The notes under the pieces were generated by a model. It was given only the letters and a program-made list of their open reading frames with translations. It ran no database searches and had not been told where the DNA came from. The position numbers and the translations under genes are program-made. DNA of 14,577 bases from Gaiellasilicea sp035553355. Lineage in GTDB: Bacteria > Actinomycetota > Thermoleophilia > Gaiellales > Gaiellaceae. The stretch is from assembly GCA_035553355.1 (NCBI GenBank), contig DATMJW010000230.1, positions 1 through 14,577 of the forward strand. The letters run 5' to 3'. Of the stretch, positions 5,745 through 12,676 are shown one piece after another; position 1 is the first letter of the stretch, and each line of letters opens with the position of its first letter.

Positions 5745-6671
5745 GTGACGCCGTGGACGGACGCCGGCTGGCGCGCCGGCGTCGACGCGTGGATCGACGC
5801 GGAGGCGGAGCGCCTTGGGCGCGCGCCCGTCACCGCGATCGAGCAGCCACACATCCGGCCGTGGGCGACGGTGCTCCGGGTCGAGGCCGGCGGCGCGACG
5901 CTCTGGTTCAAGGCCGTCGAGCCGGCGCTACGGCACGAGGTGGCGCTGACGGAGCTCGTCGCGGCGCGGGCGCCCGCGCTCGCGCCCGTCGTCCTGGCCG
6001 CCGATGCCGCACGCGGCTGGCTCCTCCTCGACGACGCGGGCGAGCGGCTGCGCGAGGTCGTCGCGCGAGGACGAACGGTCGAGCCGTGGCTCGAGGTGCT
6101 GCCCCTCTACGCGGAGCTCCAGCTCGCGCTCGCCGCCGACGTCGACGGCGTGCTCGCGCGCGGCGTGCCGCACGTCCGCCTCCCGACGCTCGCCGACGAC
6201 CTCGACTCGCTGCTCCGCGACCTCGCGTCGCCCGAGGCGGCCGCCGCGCGCTCGCTCGTCCCGCGCGTCCGGCACCTCGCGGCCGAGCTCGGGGCCTTCG
6301 GGCTGCCGGAGACGCTCCAGCACGACGACCTCCACGACGGCCAGGTGTTCGTGGGCGCCGGGCAGCCGCGGATCCTCGACTGGGGCGACGCCTGCGTCTC
6401 GCATCCGTTCTTCACGCTCGCCGTGACGCTGCAGGGGGTGATCGCGTGGGGCGTCGACGACGTGGAGGCGTCGGTCGACGTGACGCCCTACCGCGACGCG
6501 TACCTGCGGCCATGGCGGCGCGCGTTCCCGACGCTCGACCTCGAGCGCGCCGTCGAGGTCGCGCTCCCGCTGGGGTGGGCGTGCCGCGCCGTGAACGGCC
6601 ACCTCGACGCCGATCCCGGCGCGACGCACGCCCGGCTCGGGATGCTGGAGAGCGCGCTGCGGGCGCTCTAG
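5745..6671 (+). CDS. APH-like phosphotransferase-fold protein
   Basis: 308-aa protein with the protein-kinase-like fold of the aminoglycoside/choline phosphotransferase family. Recognisable are the presumed ATP-binding lysine in TLWFKAVEP (K56), a possible pairing glutamate in RHEVALTELV (E65), the catalytic loop HDDLHDGQ at 193-200, and the metal-binding RILDWGDA with D212. The usual loop is HGDLHxxN; here the last Asn is Gln, which is a conservative but notable change. Substrate unknown: family members phosphorylate small molecules, and resistance should not be assumed. The GTG at 5745 lies 3 nt after the anti-sigma stop and may be co-transcribed with that pair. Its TAG shares a palindromic CTAG with the stop of the convergent gene. 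Confidence 0.85.
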   Translation: MTPWTDAGWRAGVDAWIDAEAERLGRAPVTAIEQPHIRPWATVLRVEAGGATLWFKAVEPALRHEVALTELVAARAPALAPVVLAADAARGWLLLDDAGERLREVVARGRTVEPWLEVLPLYAELQLALAADVDGVLARGVPHVRLPTLADDLDSLLRDLASPEAAAARSLVPRVRHLAAELGAFGLPETLQHDDLHDGQVFVGAGQPRILDWGDACVSHPFFTLAVTLQGVIAWGVDDVEASVDVTPYRDAYLRPWRRAFPTLDLERAVEVALPLGWACRAVNGHLDADPGATHARLGMLESALRAL

Positions 6672-7390
6672 CCGGGGCCGCGCTGCGGGCCGACGATGAC
6701 GACGAGCCGCAGCGGATCGTCGCCGCCGGGAAGCGGCTTCGTCACGACGCCGAGCTGGCGCGCGAGCCGAACGGCGATCAGGCGCGCGCCCGGTGGGTAG
6801 TAGACGGCGGTGCGCGTGTAGTCGAAGCGGTCCGCGCGCTGGACCGCCTTCACCGTGTAGGCGAGCGACTGGATCCGGCTCGCGAGCTGGCGCGTCCAGT
6901 TGATGTCGCCGGCGCCGTTCAGCACCTCGACCTTGATCTGCCACGGCTTGGGCAGCGTCGCCGCCTGTGCGACGACAGGGTCGGCGGGCGGGGGCTCGTT
7001 CGCGAACGCGGGCACGAGCACGAACGCGAGCAGGGCCATCAGCGCGGCCGACAGCGCGGCGACGCCGACGAGACGGCCGACGGGGTCGACGCCGAGCGGA
7101 CGCGGCGGCACGGGGAGCCCGACGAGTTCGCGCGCCTCGCGGTGGTCGATCTCGAGCGCGGCAGCGAGCAGGAGCGCAGCCTCGAGCGCGGTCTCGGGCG
7201 AGGGGAAGCGGTAGACGCGCGCTTCCTCGAGCCACTCGACCTGGTCGGGCGTGATGCCGGCGCGGCGCGCCGCCTCCTCGACCGTCAGCTTCCGGTGCAG
7301 TCGCGCGGCTGCGAGCGCCGAGCGCCCCGGGACGACCTGCAGCCCTGCCGCCGCAGGCGGTGGGGCGGTGACGGGTTCGAGGAGCTCCAT
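6668..7390 (-). CDS. RodZ-like HTH, transmembrane and LytR_C-domain protein
   Basis: 240-aa protein joining three parts. A helix-turn-helix domain of RodZ/Xre type spans about 24-66 (RLHRKLTVEEAARRAGITPD). A single transmembrane helix lies at about 106-130. An extracytoplasmic LytR_C domain spans about 150-236 (IKVEVLNGAG, YTRTAVYYPPGARLIAVRLA). This layout suggests a cell-envelope or wall-assembly scaffold; LytR_C domains usually sit at the C-terminus of LCP wall-polymer ligases, but no catalytic LCP domain is present. The ATG at 7390 is chosen because it lies 5 nt after the upstream gene's stop and the residues before it are Arg-rich shadow sequence. It is the last gene of the leftward block. 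Confidence 0.85.
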   Translation of the reverse strand: MELLEPVTAPPPAAAGLQVVPGRSALAAARLHRKLTVEEAARRAGITPDQVEWLEEARVYRFPSPETALEAALLLAAALEIDHREARELVGLPVPPRPLGVDPVGRLVGVAALSAALMALLAFVLVPAFANEPPPADPVVAQAATLPKPWQIKVEVLNGAGDINWTRQLASRIQSLAYTVKAVQRADRFDYTRTAVYYPPGARLIAVRLARQLGVVTKPLPGGDDPLRLVVIVGPQRGPG

Positions 7391-7395
7391 GGGCT

Positions 7396-7926
7396 CTACA
7401 TCGGTTCGTCGGGCGTCGTCCTGAACCTCTCCGGCAGATCCGTCCGGTAATCGACGTCGCCGGGTTCGCCGAGGTCGTCGCACGGCACGAGGAGCACGTC
7501 GTGCCCGCGGAGGCCCTCGTCCGGGACGTCGTCCCACGCGGTGCGGTCGAGCACGAGCGGGTGGCCGCGGACGCCGCGGTAGCTCGCGGCGAGCCGCGGC
7601 GCCCGTGTCTCGATCCACCGGTCGAGGACGCGCGCGACCGCCGCCGCTTGGAGGTCGGGGCCGTCGGCGAGGACGACCACCGCCGCGCGCGCCTCCGAGG
7701 GCAGCGCGGCGAGCCCGCAGCGCAGGGACGCGCCCGGTCCGCGCGCCCAGTCGGCGCAGCGAACGGTCGCCACGGGCGCTTCCAGCTCGTGCGCTCCGGC
7801 GACGACGACGACCCGGTCGACCGGCGCGTCGCGGAGCCGCTCGAGGACGGCGGGGAGGAGGATCCGTTGCTTCGGCGACCCGAAGCGGCTGGCGGCGCCG
7901 GCGGCGAGGACGACCGCCGCGACCAC
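7396..7926 (-). CDS. MobA/MocA-like nucleotidyltransferase
   Basis: 176-aa NTP-transferase-fold protein of the MobA/MocA type. The signature LAAGAASRFGSPKQ is at 7-20 with K19. VVVLADGPDLQ resembles the family DxP motif, and GHPLVLDRTAW plus a C-terminal GEPGDVDYRTDLPERF match the substrate and DID-like segments. MocA attaches CMP to molybdopterin for the xanthine-oxidase family, MobA attaches GMP for other enzymes, and some relatives act on sugars or lactyl groups. The nearby Mo-hydroxylase genes favour a MocA-like role by inference. Slightly shorter than typical. The GTG at 7926 is supported by GAGGAG at 7934-7939, 7 nt upstream, and lies 1 nt after the preceding stop. Confidence 0.8.
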   Translation of the reverse strand: MVAAVVLAAGAASRFGSPKQRILLPAVLERLRDAPVDRVVVVAGAHELEAPVATVRCADWARGPGASLRCGLAALPSEARAAVVVLADGPDLQAAAVARVLDRWIETRAPRLAASYRGVRGHPLVLDRTAWDDVPDEGLRGHDVLLVPCDDLGEPGDVDYRTDLPERFRTTPDEPM

Positions 7927-7927
7927 G

Positions 7928-8617
7928 TTACGACTCCTCGACCGTGACCTTCTGGATCACGACCGGCTGCGACGGCGGGCCGTCGCCCTGCCCGAGCGCC
8001 TCGATCGTGAGCACCGTCTCGAGGCCGCGGACGACGCGGCCGACGATCGCGTAGTCGGGCGGGAGCCCGATGTCCTCGCCGGTGACGACGAAGAACTGGC
8101 TTCCCGCGGTCCCGGCCGCCTCGGTCTGCGTCTTCGCCATCGCGACGACACCCTTCGTGTAGCGCGCGTCTTCCGGCGGCGGATCGACCGTCGAGTAGCC
8201 GGGGCCGCCCGCGCCCGTGCCGGTGGGGTCGCCGCCCTGGATCACGAAGCCGGGGACGACGCGGTGGAAGGTCGTGCCGTCGAAGAACCCGCCGCGTGCG
8301 AGGGCGACGAGCGACGCCGCCGCCTTCGGCGCCGTCTCCGGGTCGAGGTCGATCGTGAAGTTGCCGCAGTTCGTCTGGACGCGGAGGCTGTAGGTCGTCT
8401 CGGCGTCGAGCTGCTCCGTCGGCGCCGTCCGCGGCTCGTCCTCGCGGGGTGCCGGCGCGTCGACGGGGTCGCAGCCGCCCGACTGCGGCTCGACCGTCGT
8501 CACCTGCTCCGTCTCCGCGACCGTCTCCGGCGGAGCAGCGTCGCCGACGACGCCGTCGTCGCCGCCGCACGCCGCCAGCGTCAGGACGAGGAGGAGGAGA
8601 AGCGCGAGCCGCGTCAC
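7928..8617 (-). CDS. Cyclophilin-type peptidyl-prolyl isomerase lipoprotein
   Basis: 229-aa extracytoplasmic foldase. The N-terminal hydrophobic stretch ends in a lipobox, LAAC, with the lipid-modified Cys at 17. An acidic Pro/Glu/Thr-rich linker runs to about 75, and the cyclophilin domain spans about 78-228. Catalytic-region motifs are FHRVVPGFVIQGGD at 117-130, the GTGAGGPGY loop at 133-141, and SQFFVVTGE at 173-181. It catalyses proline cis-trans isomerisation for secreted proteins. The GTG at 8617 gives a GTGA overlap with the lytic transglycosylase stop; a GTG 6 nt upstream at 8623 is also possible and would add two residues. It sits between two other genes of the leftward block with overlaps or 1-nt gaps. 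Confidence 0.93.
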   Translation of the reverse strand: MTRLALLLLLVLTLAACGGDDGVVGDAAPPETVAETEQVTTVEPQSGGCDPVDAPAPREDEPRTAPTEQLDAETTYSLRVQTNCGNFTIDLDPETAPKAAASLVALARGGFFDGTTFHRVVPGFVIQGGDPTGTGAGGPGYSTVDPPPEDARYTKGVVAMAKTQTEAAGTAGSQFFVVTGEDIGLPPDYAIVGRVVRGLETVLTIEALGQGDGPPSQPVVIQKVTVEES

Positions 8618-9141
8618 GTGCACCCGACGAGCTTACGCCACTCCGCAGTGACCCTCCGGACGTAGGCGACGGTCTCGTCGTTCGGTCGCGACCCCTTGCG
8701 CTCGACGGCGGACGGGCCCGCGTTGTACGCGGCGAGGGCCCGGTCGGCGGAGTCGAAGCGGTCGAGCATCTGGCGGAGGTAGCGCGCGCCCGCGAGGACG
8801 TTGTCGGCGAGGTGCGACGAGTCCAGGTCGAGCTCCGCCGCCGTCGTCGGCAGCACCTGCAGGACGCCCTCGGCTCCGGCGGGCGAGCGCGCCTCGTGGC
8901 GGAGGTTCGACTCGACCTTCGCGACGGCGACGAGCAGCGCGAGCGGCAGGTCGACGTCGTCGGCGGCGGTCGCGAAGGCGGTGCGGTACCGCTCGGGGAG
9001 CGGGCAGCGCGCGGCCGTCGCCGGAGCGGCCGCGCGCGGCGGAGCGGCACGTCGTTTTCCGGCCTCGGCGTCTCGAACGGACGCTGCGCCGAACGACGCG
9101 ACGGCCGCGATCACGAGCAGCAGGAGGAGTCGGAGCCTCAT
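8614..9141 (-). CDS. Secreted SLT-family lytic transglycosylase
   Basis: 175-aa secreted or membrane-anchored peptidoglycan lytic transglycosylase. A signal sequence covers residues about 1-27, followed by an Arg/Ala/Pro-rich linker to about 45. The SLT (goose-lysozyme-like) domain spans about 50-172. The catalytic Glu is E77 in AKVESNLRHEARS; GAEGVLQVLPTTA at 89-101 replaces the common GxMQ form with GVLQ; LAAYNAGP at 136-143 is the third signature. Cysteines at 46 and 174 bracket the domain and could form a disulfide. ATG at 9141 lies 22 nt after the preceding gene, with a TACGAT box between them, so the gene may have its own promoter. Confidence 0.93.
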   Translation of the reverse strand: MRLRLLLLLVIAAVASFGAASVRDAEAGKRRAAPPRAAAPATAARCPLPERYRTAFATAADDVDLPLALLVAVAKVESNLRHEARSPAGAEGVLQVLPTTAAELDLDSSHLADNVLAGARYLRQMLDRFDSADRALAAYNAGPSAVERKGSRPNDETVAYVRRVTAEWRKLVGCT

Positions 9142-9152
9142 GAGGACCGCCG

Positions 9153-9158
9153 ATCGTA
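9153..9158 (-). promoter_or_regulatory. Candidate -10 box TACGAT before the lytic transglycosylase
   Basis: On the minus strand TACGAT ends 11 nt before the ATG at 9141, inside the 22-nt gap after the FAD-subunit gene. The distance allows at most a very short leader, and no Shine-Dalgarno sequence follows. It may start a separate envelope-gene transcript. Confidence 0.4.
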
Positions 9159-9163
9159 GCCTG

Positions 9164-10009
9164 CTACAGCGCGTCGAGCGCCCGCTGCACGAGCGCGCGC
9201 GCGACCTGCACCTTGTACTTCGTCCCCGGGAGCGGCGTCGCTCCTTCGAGGTCGTCCGCGGAGCGGAGCAGCCACGGAACGGGCGCGGCGCCGGCGAGCG
9301 CGAGCCGCGTCGCACCCCCGACGCGCGCAGCCGCGACGCCCACGAGGGCGAACGCCCACCGCTGCCGGTCCATCGCCTTCAGGTACGTGCTCGAGTCGAC
9401 GTCCGGGACTTCGAGCTCGAGGATCAACTCGTCCCGCTCGAGCGTCGTCACGTCGCGGTCGTCGAGCGTCGGCAGGCGGTAGAGCTCGGCGAGCGGCAGC
9501 TCGCGCCGGTCGGTGCGAACGGTGGCGCCGAGCGCGAGCAGCGCCGCCGCGGGATCCGACGGGTGCGCGGACGCGCAGAGATCGTTGCCGAAGAACGCGT
9601 GCTCGCGATGCTGGCCGGCCTTCGCGTGGCAGCGGTCGCCGCCGTGGAGGTAGCAGTCGAAGCCGAGGCGCCAGTACCAGCAGCGGGTCGCCTGAAGCAG
9701 GTTGCCGCCGATCGTCCCGGCCGCTCGCAGCTGCGGGGACGCCGAGAGTCGGCACGCCTCGCGGAGGGCCGCCGGGATCTCGGGGTCGACCTCGAGCTCG
9801 CCGAGCGTGGTGCCGGCGCCGACGACGACACAGCCGTCGCCGTGGCGGATCCCCGCCGGCACGGCGTGGCGGAGCTCCACGAGCGCGTCGGCGCGGACGA
9901 GCCCGTCGCGCAGGAGCGGGACGAGGTCGGTGCCGCCTCCGAGCGCGACGGAGCCGTTTCCGAGGAGGCCGACAGCGGCCTCCGGCGACTCAGGCCGGTG
10001 CAGCTCCAA
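9164..10009 (-). CDS. Molybdenum hydroxylase FAD subunit, PaoB-like with four extra cysteines
   Basis: 281-aa FAD-binding subunit of a xanthine-oxidase-family enzyme. FAD motifs are VALGGGTDLVPLLRDG at 21-36 and ASPQLRAAGTIGGNLLQ at 90-106. Four cysteines, C110, C119, C127 and C145, lie in a loop ending in CASAHPSDPAAALLAL. The same arrangement occurs in E. coli PaoB (YagS), where it binds a [4Fe-4S] cluster. The subunit passes electrons from the iron-sulfur chain to FAD and an acceptor. The start is TTG at 10009, supported by AAGGAG 4 nt upstream and by the conserved ELHRPESPEAAV immediately after. It overlaps the end of the Mo-subunit gene by 20 nt. Length is normal. Confidence 0.92.
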   Translation of the reverse strand: MELHRPESPEAAVGLLGNGSVALGGGTDLVPLLRDGLVRADALVELRHAVPAGIRHGDGCVVVGAGTTLGELEVDPEIPAALREACRLSASPQLRAAGTIGGNLLQATRCWYWRLGFDCYLHGGDRCHAKAGQHREHAFFGNDLCASAHPSDPAAALLALGATVRTDRRELPLAELYRLPTLDDRDVTTLERDELILELEVPDVDSSTYLKAMDRQRWAFALVGVAAARVGGATRLALAGAAPVPWLLRSADDLEGATPLPGTKYKVQVARALVQRALDAL

Positions 10010-12251
10010 CCTTCTCCTTGCGCCGAGCCGCCGCCTCCGCGAGCGCGCGCAGCATCTCCTCACGCGTGATCGGGAGCGCGCGGACGTCGGCCCCCGTCGC
10101 GTCGCGGATCGCGTTCGCGATCGCGGCGGCCGTCGGGATGATCGGCGGCTCCCCGAGCCCCTTCGAGCCGAGGTTCGTGAGGTGCGTGTCGGGGTCGTCG
10201 ACGAACTCGCACACGATCTCGGGCACGTCCGCGATCGTGGGCAGCTTGTAGGAGTCGAGTGTCTGCGTGAGAACGGCTCCGGTGTGCGGGTCGAGCAGCC
10301 GCTGTTCGCTGAGCGTGTGCCCGACCGCCTGGATGATCCCGCCCTCGACCTGGCTGCGCGCGCCGAGCGGGTTCACGATCCGGCCGACGTCGTGAATGGC
10401 GGCGATCCGCTCGACGCGCACCTCGCCGGTCTCGACGTCGACGCCGACCTCTGCGACCTGCACGCCGAAGGTGAGCACGCGCATCCCGGTCGGGTTCGGC
10501 CCCCGCGCGCCCTTGCCGAGGATCTGCGCGTCGCCGAGCAGGCCGAGCAGCTCGGTCAGCGGCCAGCTGCCGCCGTCGGCGGAGACGATGTTGCCGCCGC
10601 GGAGCGACAGCGTTCGCTCCTCGCGGTGCCAGCGCTGCGCCGCGAGCTCGATGATCTGGCGTCGCGCGTCGCCGGCGGCCGAGCGGACGGCCGGCCCCAT
10701 CGAGGGGATGGTCGACGACCCTGCGGAGATGGTCGCGTACGGTCCGCGCGCGGTGTCGCCGAGCTCGACGCGGACGTGCTCGAGCGGGAGCCCGAGCTCC
10801 TCGGCCGCGATCTGGGCCATCGCGGTGCGGGAGCCGGTGCCGATGTCCTGCATCGCGGTGACGACGGTCGCGCGTCCGTCGGCGCCGATGCGGACCCACG
10901 CGTACGACGGGGGCCCGCCGCCTCCGTACCACACCTGGCTCGCGAGGCCGACGCCGTAGCGCCACGGCCCTTCCGAGCGCGCGCGCACCTCGTGCCGCCG
11001 CTCCCAGTGTCTCTCCGCGAGGCGATAGCACGCCATCAGGCTCTTCGACGAGAACGGGCGGCCGTCGAGCGGGTCCGTGTCGCTGTGGTTGCGCCGTCGC
11101 AGCTCGAGCGGGTCGAGCTCGAGCTTCACCGCGAGCTCGTCGAGCAGGCACTCCAGCCCGAACGTCCCCTCGACGAAGCCCGGCGCTCGGAACGCGGCCA
11201 TCGGCGCCGAGTTCAGCTTCGCGCCGCGGACCCGGGTGCGCATGTTCTCGCACGCGTAGAGGAGCTGCATCGGCCCGTCGGTGCCGGCGACCCAGCCGTC
11301 CCAGCCGACCGCGTTCACGAAGTCGCCCTCGAGCGCGACAAGGGTGCCGTCGGCGCGCGCACCGACGCGCAGCCGCTGGATCGTCGCGTTCCGGTTCCCG
11401 GCCGCGAGGTTCTCCTCGCGCCGCGTCAGACGGCACGCGACCGGACGGCCGGTGCGGCGCGCGAGCTCCGCAGCGATCAGCGTGTACTCGCCGGCGCCGT
11501 TCTTCGAGCCGAAGCCGCCGCCCATGAACTCGCAGACGACGCGCACGCGGTCCGGCGGCAGGTCGAACGCCTCGGCGACCTCCTCCCGCACGCCCCACAG
11601 GAACTGCGTCGAGACGTGGACGACGAGCGTGTCGCCCTCCCAGACGCAGACGGCCTGGTGCGTCTCGAGCGAGTTGTGGAGGACGGACGCCGTCGTGTAC
11701 TCCGCCTCGGCGACGACCTCCGCCGCCGCCAGAGCCGCCTCTGCGTCGCCGCGGGTGTACGTCCGCTCGTCGTCCACGAGGTCGCCGCGCGCCGCTGCCT
11801 CGTCGGCGTCGAGCTGCGGCTCGCCCGTCTCCCACTCGACCGCGATCGCCTCGACGGCGGCGCGCGCCTGCGCATACGTGTCGGCGCAGACGGCGGCGAC
11901 TGCGGCGCCGGGGAAGCCGACTTCGTCCTTCAGGAACGACACGTCGCGGAACGAGATCGCGGCGTGGACTCCGGGCTGGTCGAGCGCGGGGGCCACGTCG
12001 AGTGCGCGGACCCGCGCCGCGGCGACAGGGCTCCGCAGCACGGCGGCGTGGAGCATCCCCGGAAGGCGGACGTCGGCGGTGTAGCGGGCCTCGCCGCGCG
12101 CCCGCTGCGCGCCGTCCTGCCGCTCCGCCGGCCGCCCGACCACGTCGAGCGGCCCTTCCGGCCACTGCTCGAGCGCGTCCTCCTCGATGACGGTCCAGAT
12201 CTCCTCGTAGCGGCCCTCGACCTCCTTCTCCGTCCGGATCAGTCTCGCCAC
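9990..12251 (-). CDS. Molybdenum hydroxylase large (Mo-cofactor) subunit, PaoC-like
   Basis: 753-aa molybdopterin-binding subunit of the xanthine-oxidase family, which hydroxylates aldehydes or N-heterocycles. Two domains are visible: an a/b-hammerhead domain at about 45-150 (GEARYTADVRLPGMLHAAVL) and the Mo-binding domain from about 165. Mo-binding motifs are MGGGFGSKNG at 243-252, AFRAPG at 353-358, MQDIGTGSRTAMAQ at 467-480, and the catalytic Glu E701 in GLGEPPIIPTAAA. The QDIGTG form resembles the YagR/PaoC aldehyde-oxidoreductase branch. GTG at 12251 is chosen over upstream codons because GAGGAGG lies 10 nt before it. It overlaps the 2Fe-2S gene by 13 nt. The substrate is unknown. Confidence 0.94.
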   Translation of the reverse strand: MARLIRTEKEVEGRYEEIWTVIEEDALEQWPEGPLDVVGRPAERQDGAQRARGEARYTADVRLPGMLHAAVLRSPVAAARVRALDVAPALDQPGVHAAISFRDVSFLKDEVGFPGAAVAAVCADTYAQARAAVEAIAVEWETGEPQLDADEAAARGDLVDDERTYTRGDAEAALAAAEVVAEAEYTTASVLHNSLETHQAVCVWEGDTLVVHVSTQFLWGVREEVAEAFDLPPDRVRVVCEFMGGGFGSKNGAGEYTLIAAELARRTGRPVACRLTRREENLAAGNRNATIQRLRVGARADGTLVALEGDFVNAVGWDGWVAGTDGPMQLLYACENMRTRVRGAKLNSAPMAAFRAPGFVEGTFGLECLLDELAVKLELDPLELRRRNHSDTDPLDGRPFSSKSLMACYRLAERHWERRHEVRARSEGPWRYGVGLASQVWYGGGGPPSYAWVRIGADGRATVVTAMQDIGTGSRTAMAQIAAEELGLPLEHVRVELGDTARGPYATISAGSSTIPSMGPAVRSAAGDARRQIIELAAQRWHREERTLSLRGGNIVSADGGSWPLTELLGLLGDAQILGKGARGPNPTGMRVLTFGVQVAEVGVDVETGEVRVERIAAIHDVGRIVNPLGARSQVEGGIIQAVGHTLSEQRLLDPHTGAVLTQTLDSYKLPTIADVPEIVCEFVDDPDTHLTNLGSKGLGEPPIIPTAAAIANAIRDATGADVRALPITREEMLRALAEAAARRKEKVGAAPA
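10014..10019 (-). promoter_or_regulatory. Shine-Dalgarno that decides the TTG start of the FAD subunit
   Basis: AAGGAG on the minus strand, 4 nt before the TTG at 10009 and inside the Mo-subunit gene. No ATG or GTG is suitably placed, so this site supports the rare TTG start. Confidence 0.75.
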
Positions 12252-12676
12252 GTCTGGATCGCCTCCTCGATTCGCGGGTACGCGCCGCAGCGGCAGAGGT
12301 TGCCCGCCATCGCGTGGCGGATCTGCTCGCGGGTCGGGTGCGGGTTCGTCTCCAGGAGCGCGGCTGCGGAAACGATCTGCCCAGGAGTGCAGAAGCCGCA
12401 CTGGAGGGCGTCGGCGCGGACGAACGCCTCCACGAGCGAGTGGTCGCGGAGCCCTTCGATCGTCGTGACGGCTCGGTCACCGACGGCGTGGACGAGCGTG
12501 ATGCAGGAGAGGGTCGGCACGCCGTCGAGCTGGACCGTGCAGGCGCCGCAGTGCCCTTCGCCGCAGGCGACCTTCGTGCCGGTGAGGCCGAGGTCGTCGC
12601 GCAGCACCTCTGCGAGCGTGCGGCCGACGGGCGCGTCGTGGGTGTACGTGTGGCCGTTGACGCGGAGCTCAGGCAT
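12239..12676 (-). CDS. Molybdenum hydroxylase 2Fe-2S subunit
   Basis: 145-aa iron-sulfur subunit with two [2Fe-2S] clusters. The plant-ferredoxin-type cluster is held by C38, C43, C46 (CGEGHCGAC) and C58. The four-helix domain cluster is held by C93, C96 (CGFCTPG), C128 and C130 (NLCRCGAYPRI). The second cluster is next to the Mo cofactor in known structures. Length is normal for this subunit. No Tat signal is seen at the N-terminus, so unlike E. coli PaoA it should be cytoplasmic. The ATG at 12676 overlaps the amidohydrolase stop by 8 nt, so expression is coupled; no good Shine-Dalgarno sequence is visible. Confidence 0.96.
   Translation of the reverse strand: MPELRVNGHTYTHDAPVGRTLAEVLRDDLGLTGTKVACGEGHCGACTVQLDGVPTLSCITLVHAVGDRAVTTIEGLRDHSLVEAFVRADALQCGFCTPGQIVSAAALLETNPHPTREQIRHAMAGNLCRCGAYPRIEEAIQTWRD
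12262..12268 (-). promoter_or_regulatory. Shine-Dalgarno of the Mo subunit
   Basis: GAGGAGG on the minus strand, 10 nt before the GTG at 12251 and inside the 2Fe-2S gene. It selects this start over longer in-frame readings. Confidence 0.65.

Noticed and set aside
5745..6671. Calling the kinase-like gene an antibiotic-resistance gene
   Set aside because: Only the general APH fold motifs are visible. The family is broad and nothing indicates an aminoglycoside substrate.
5928..9050. A 1040-codon minus-strand frame across the kinase, LytR_C, nucleotidyltransferase and isomerase genes
   Set aside because: It is almost entirely Arg/Pro/Ser-rich and crosses five well-supported genes in the wrong frame.
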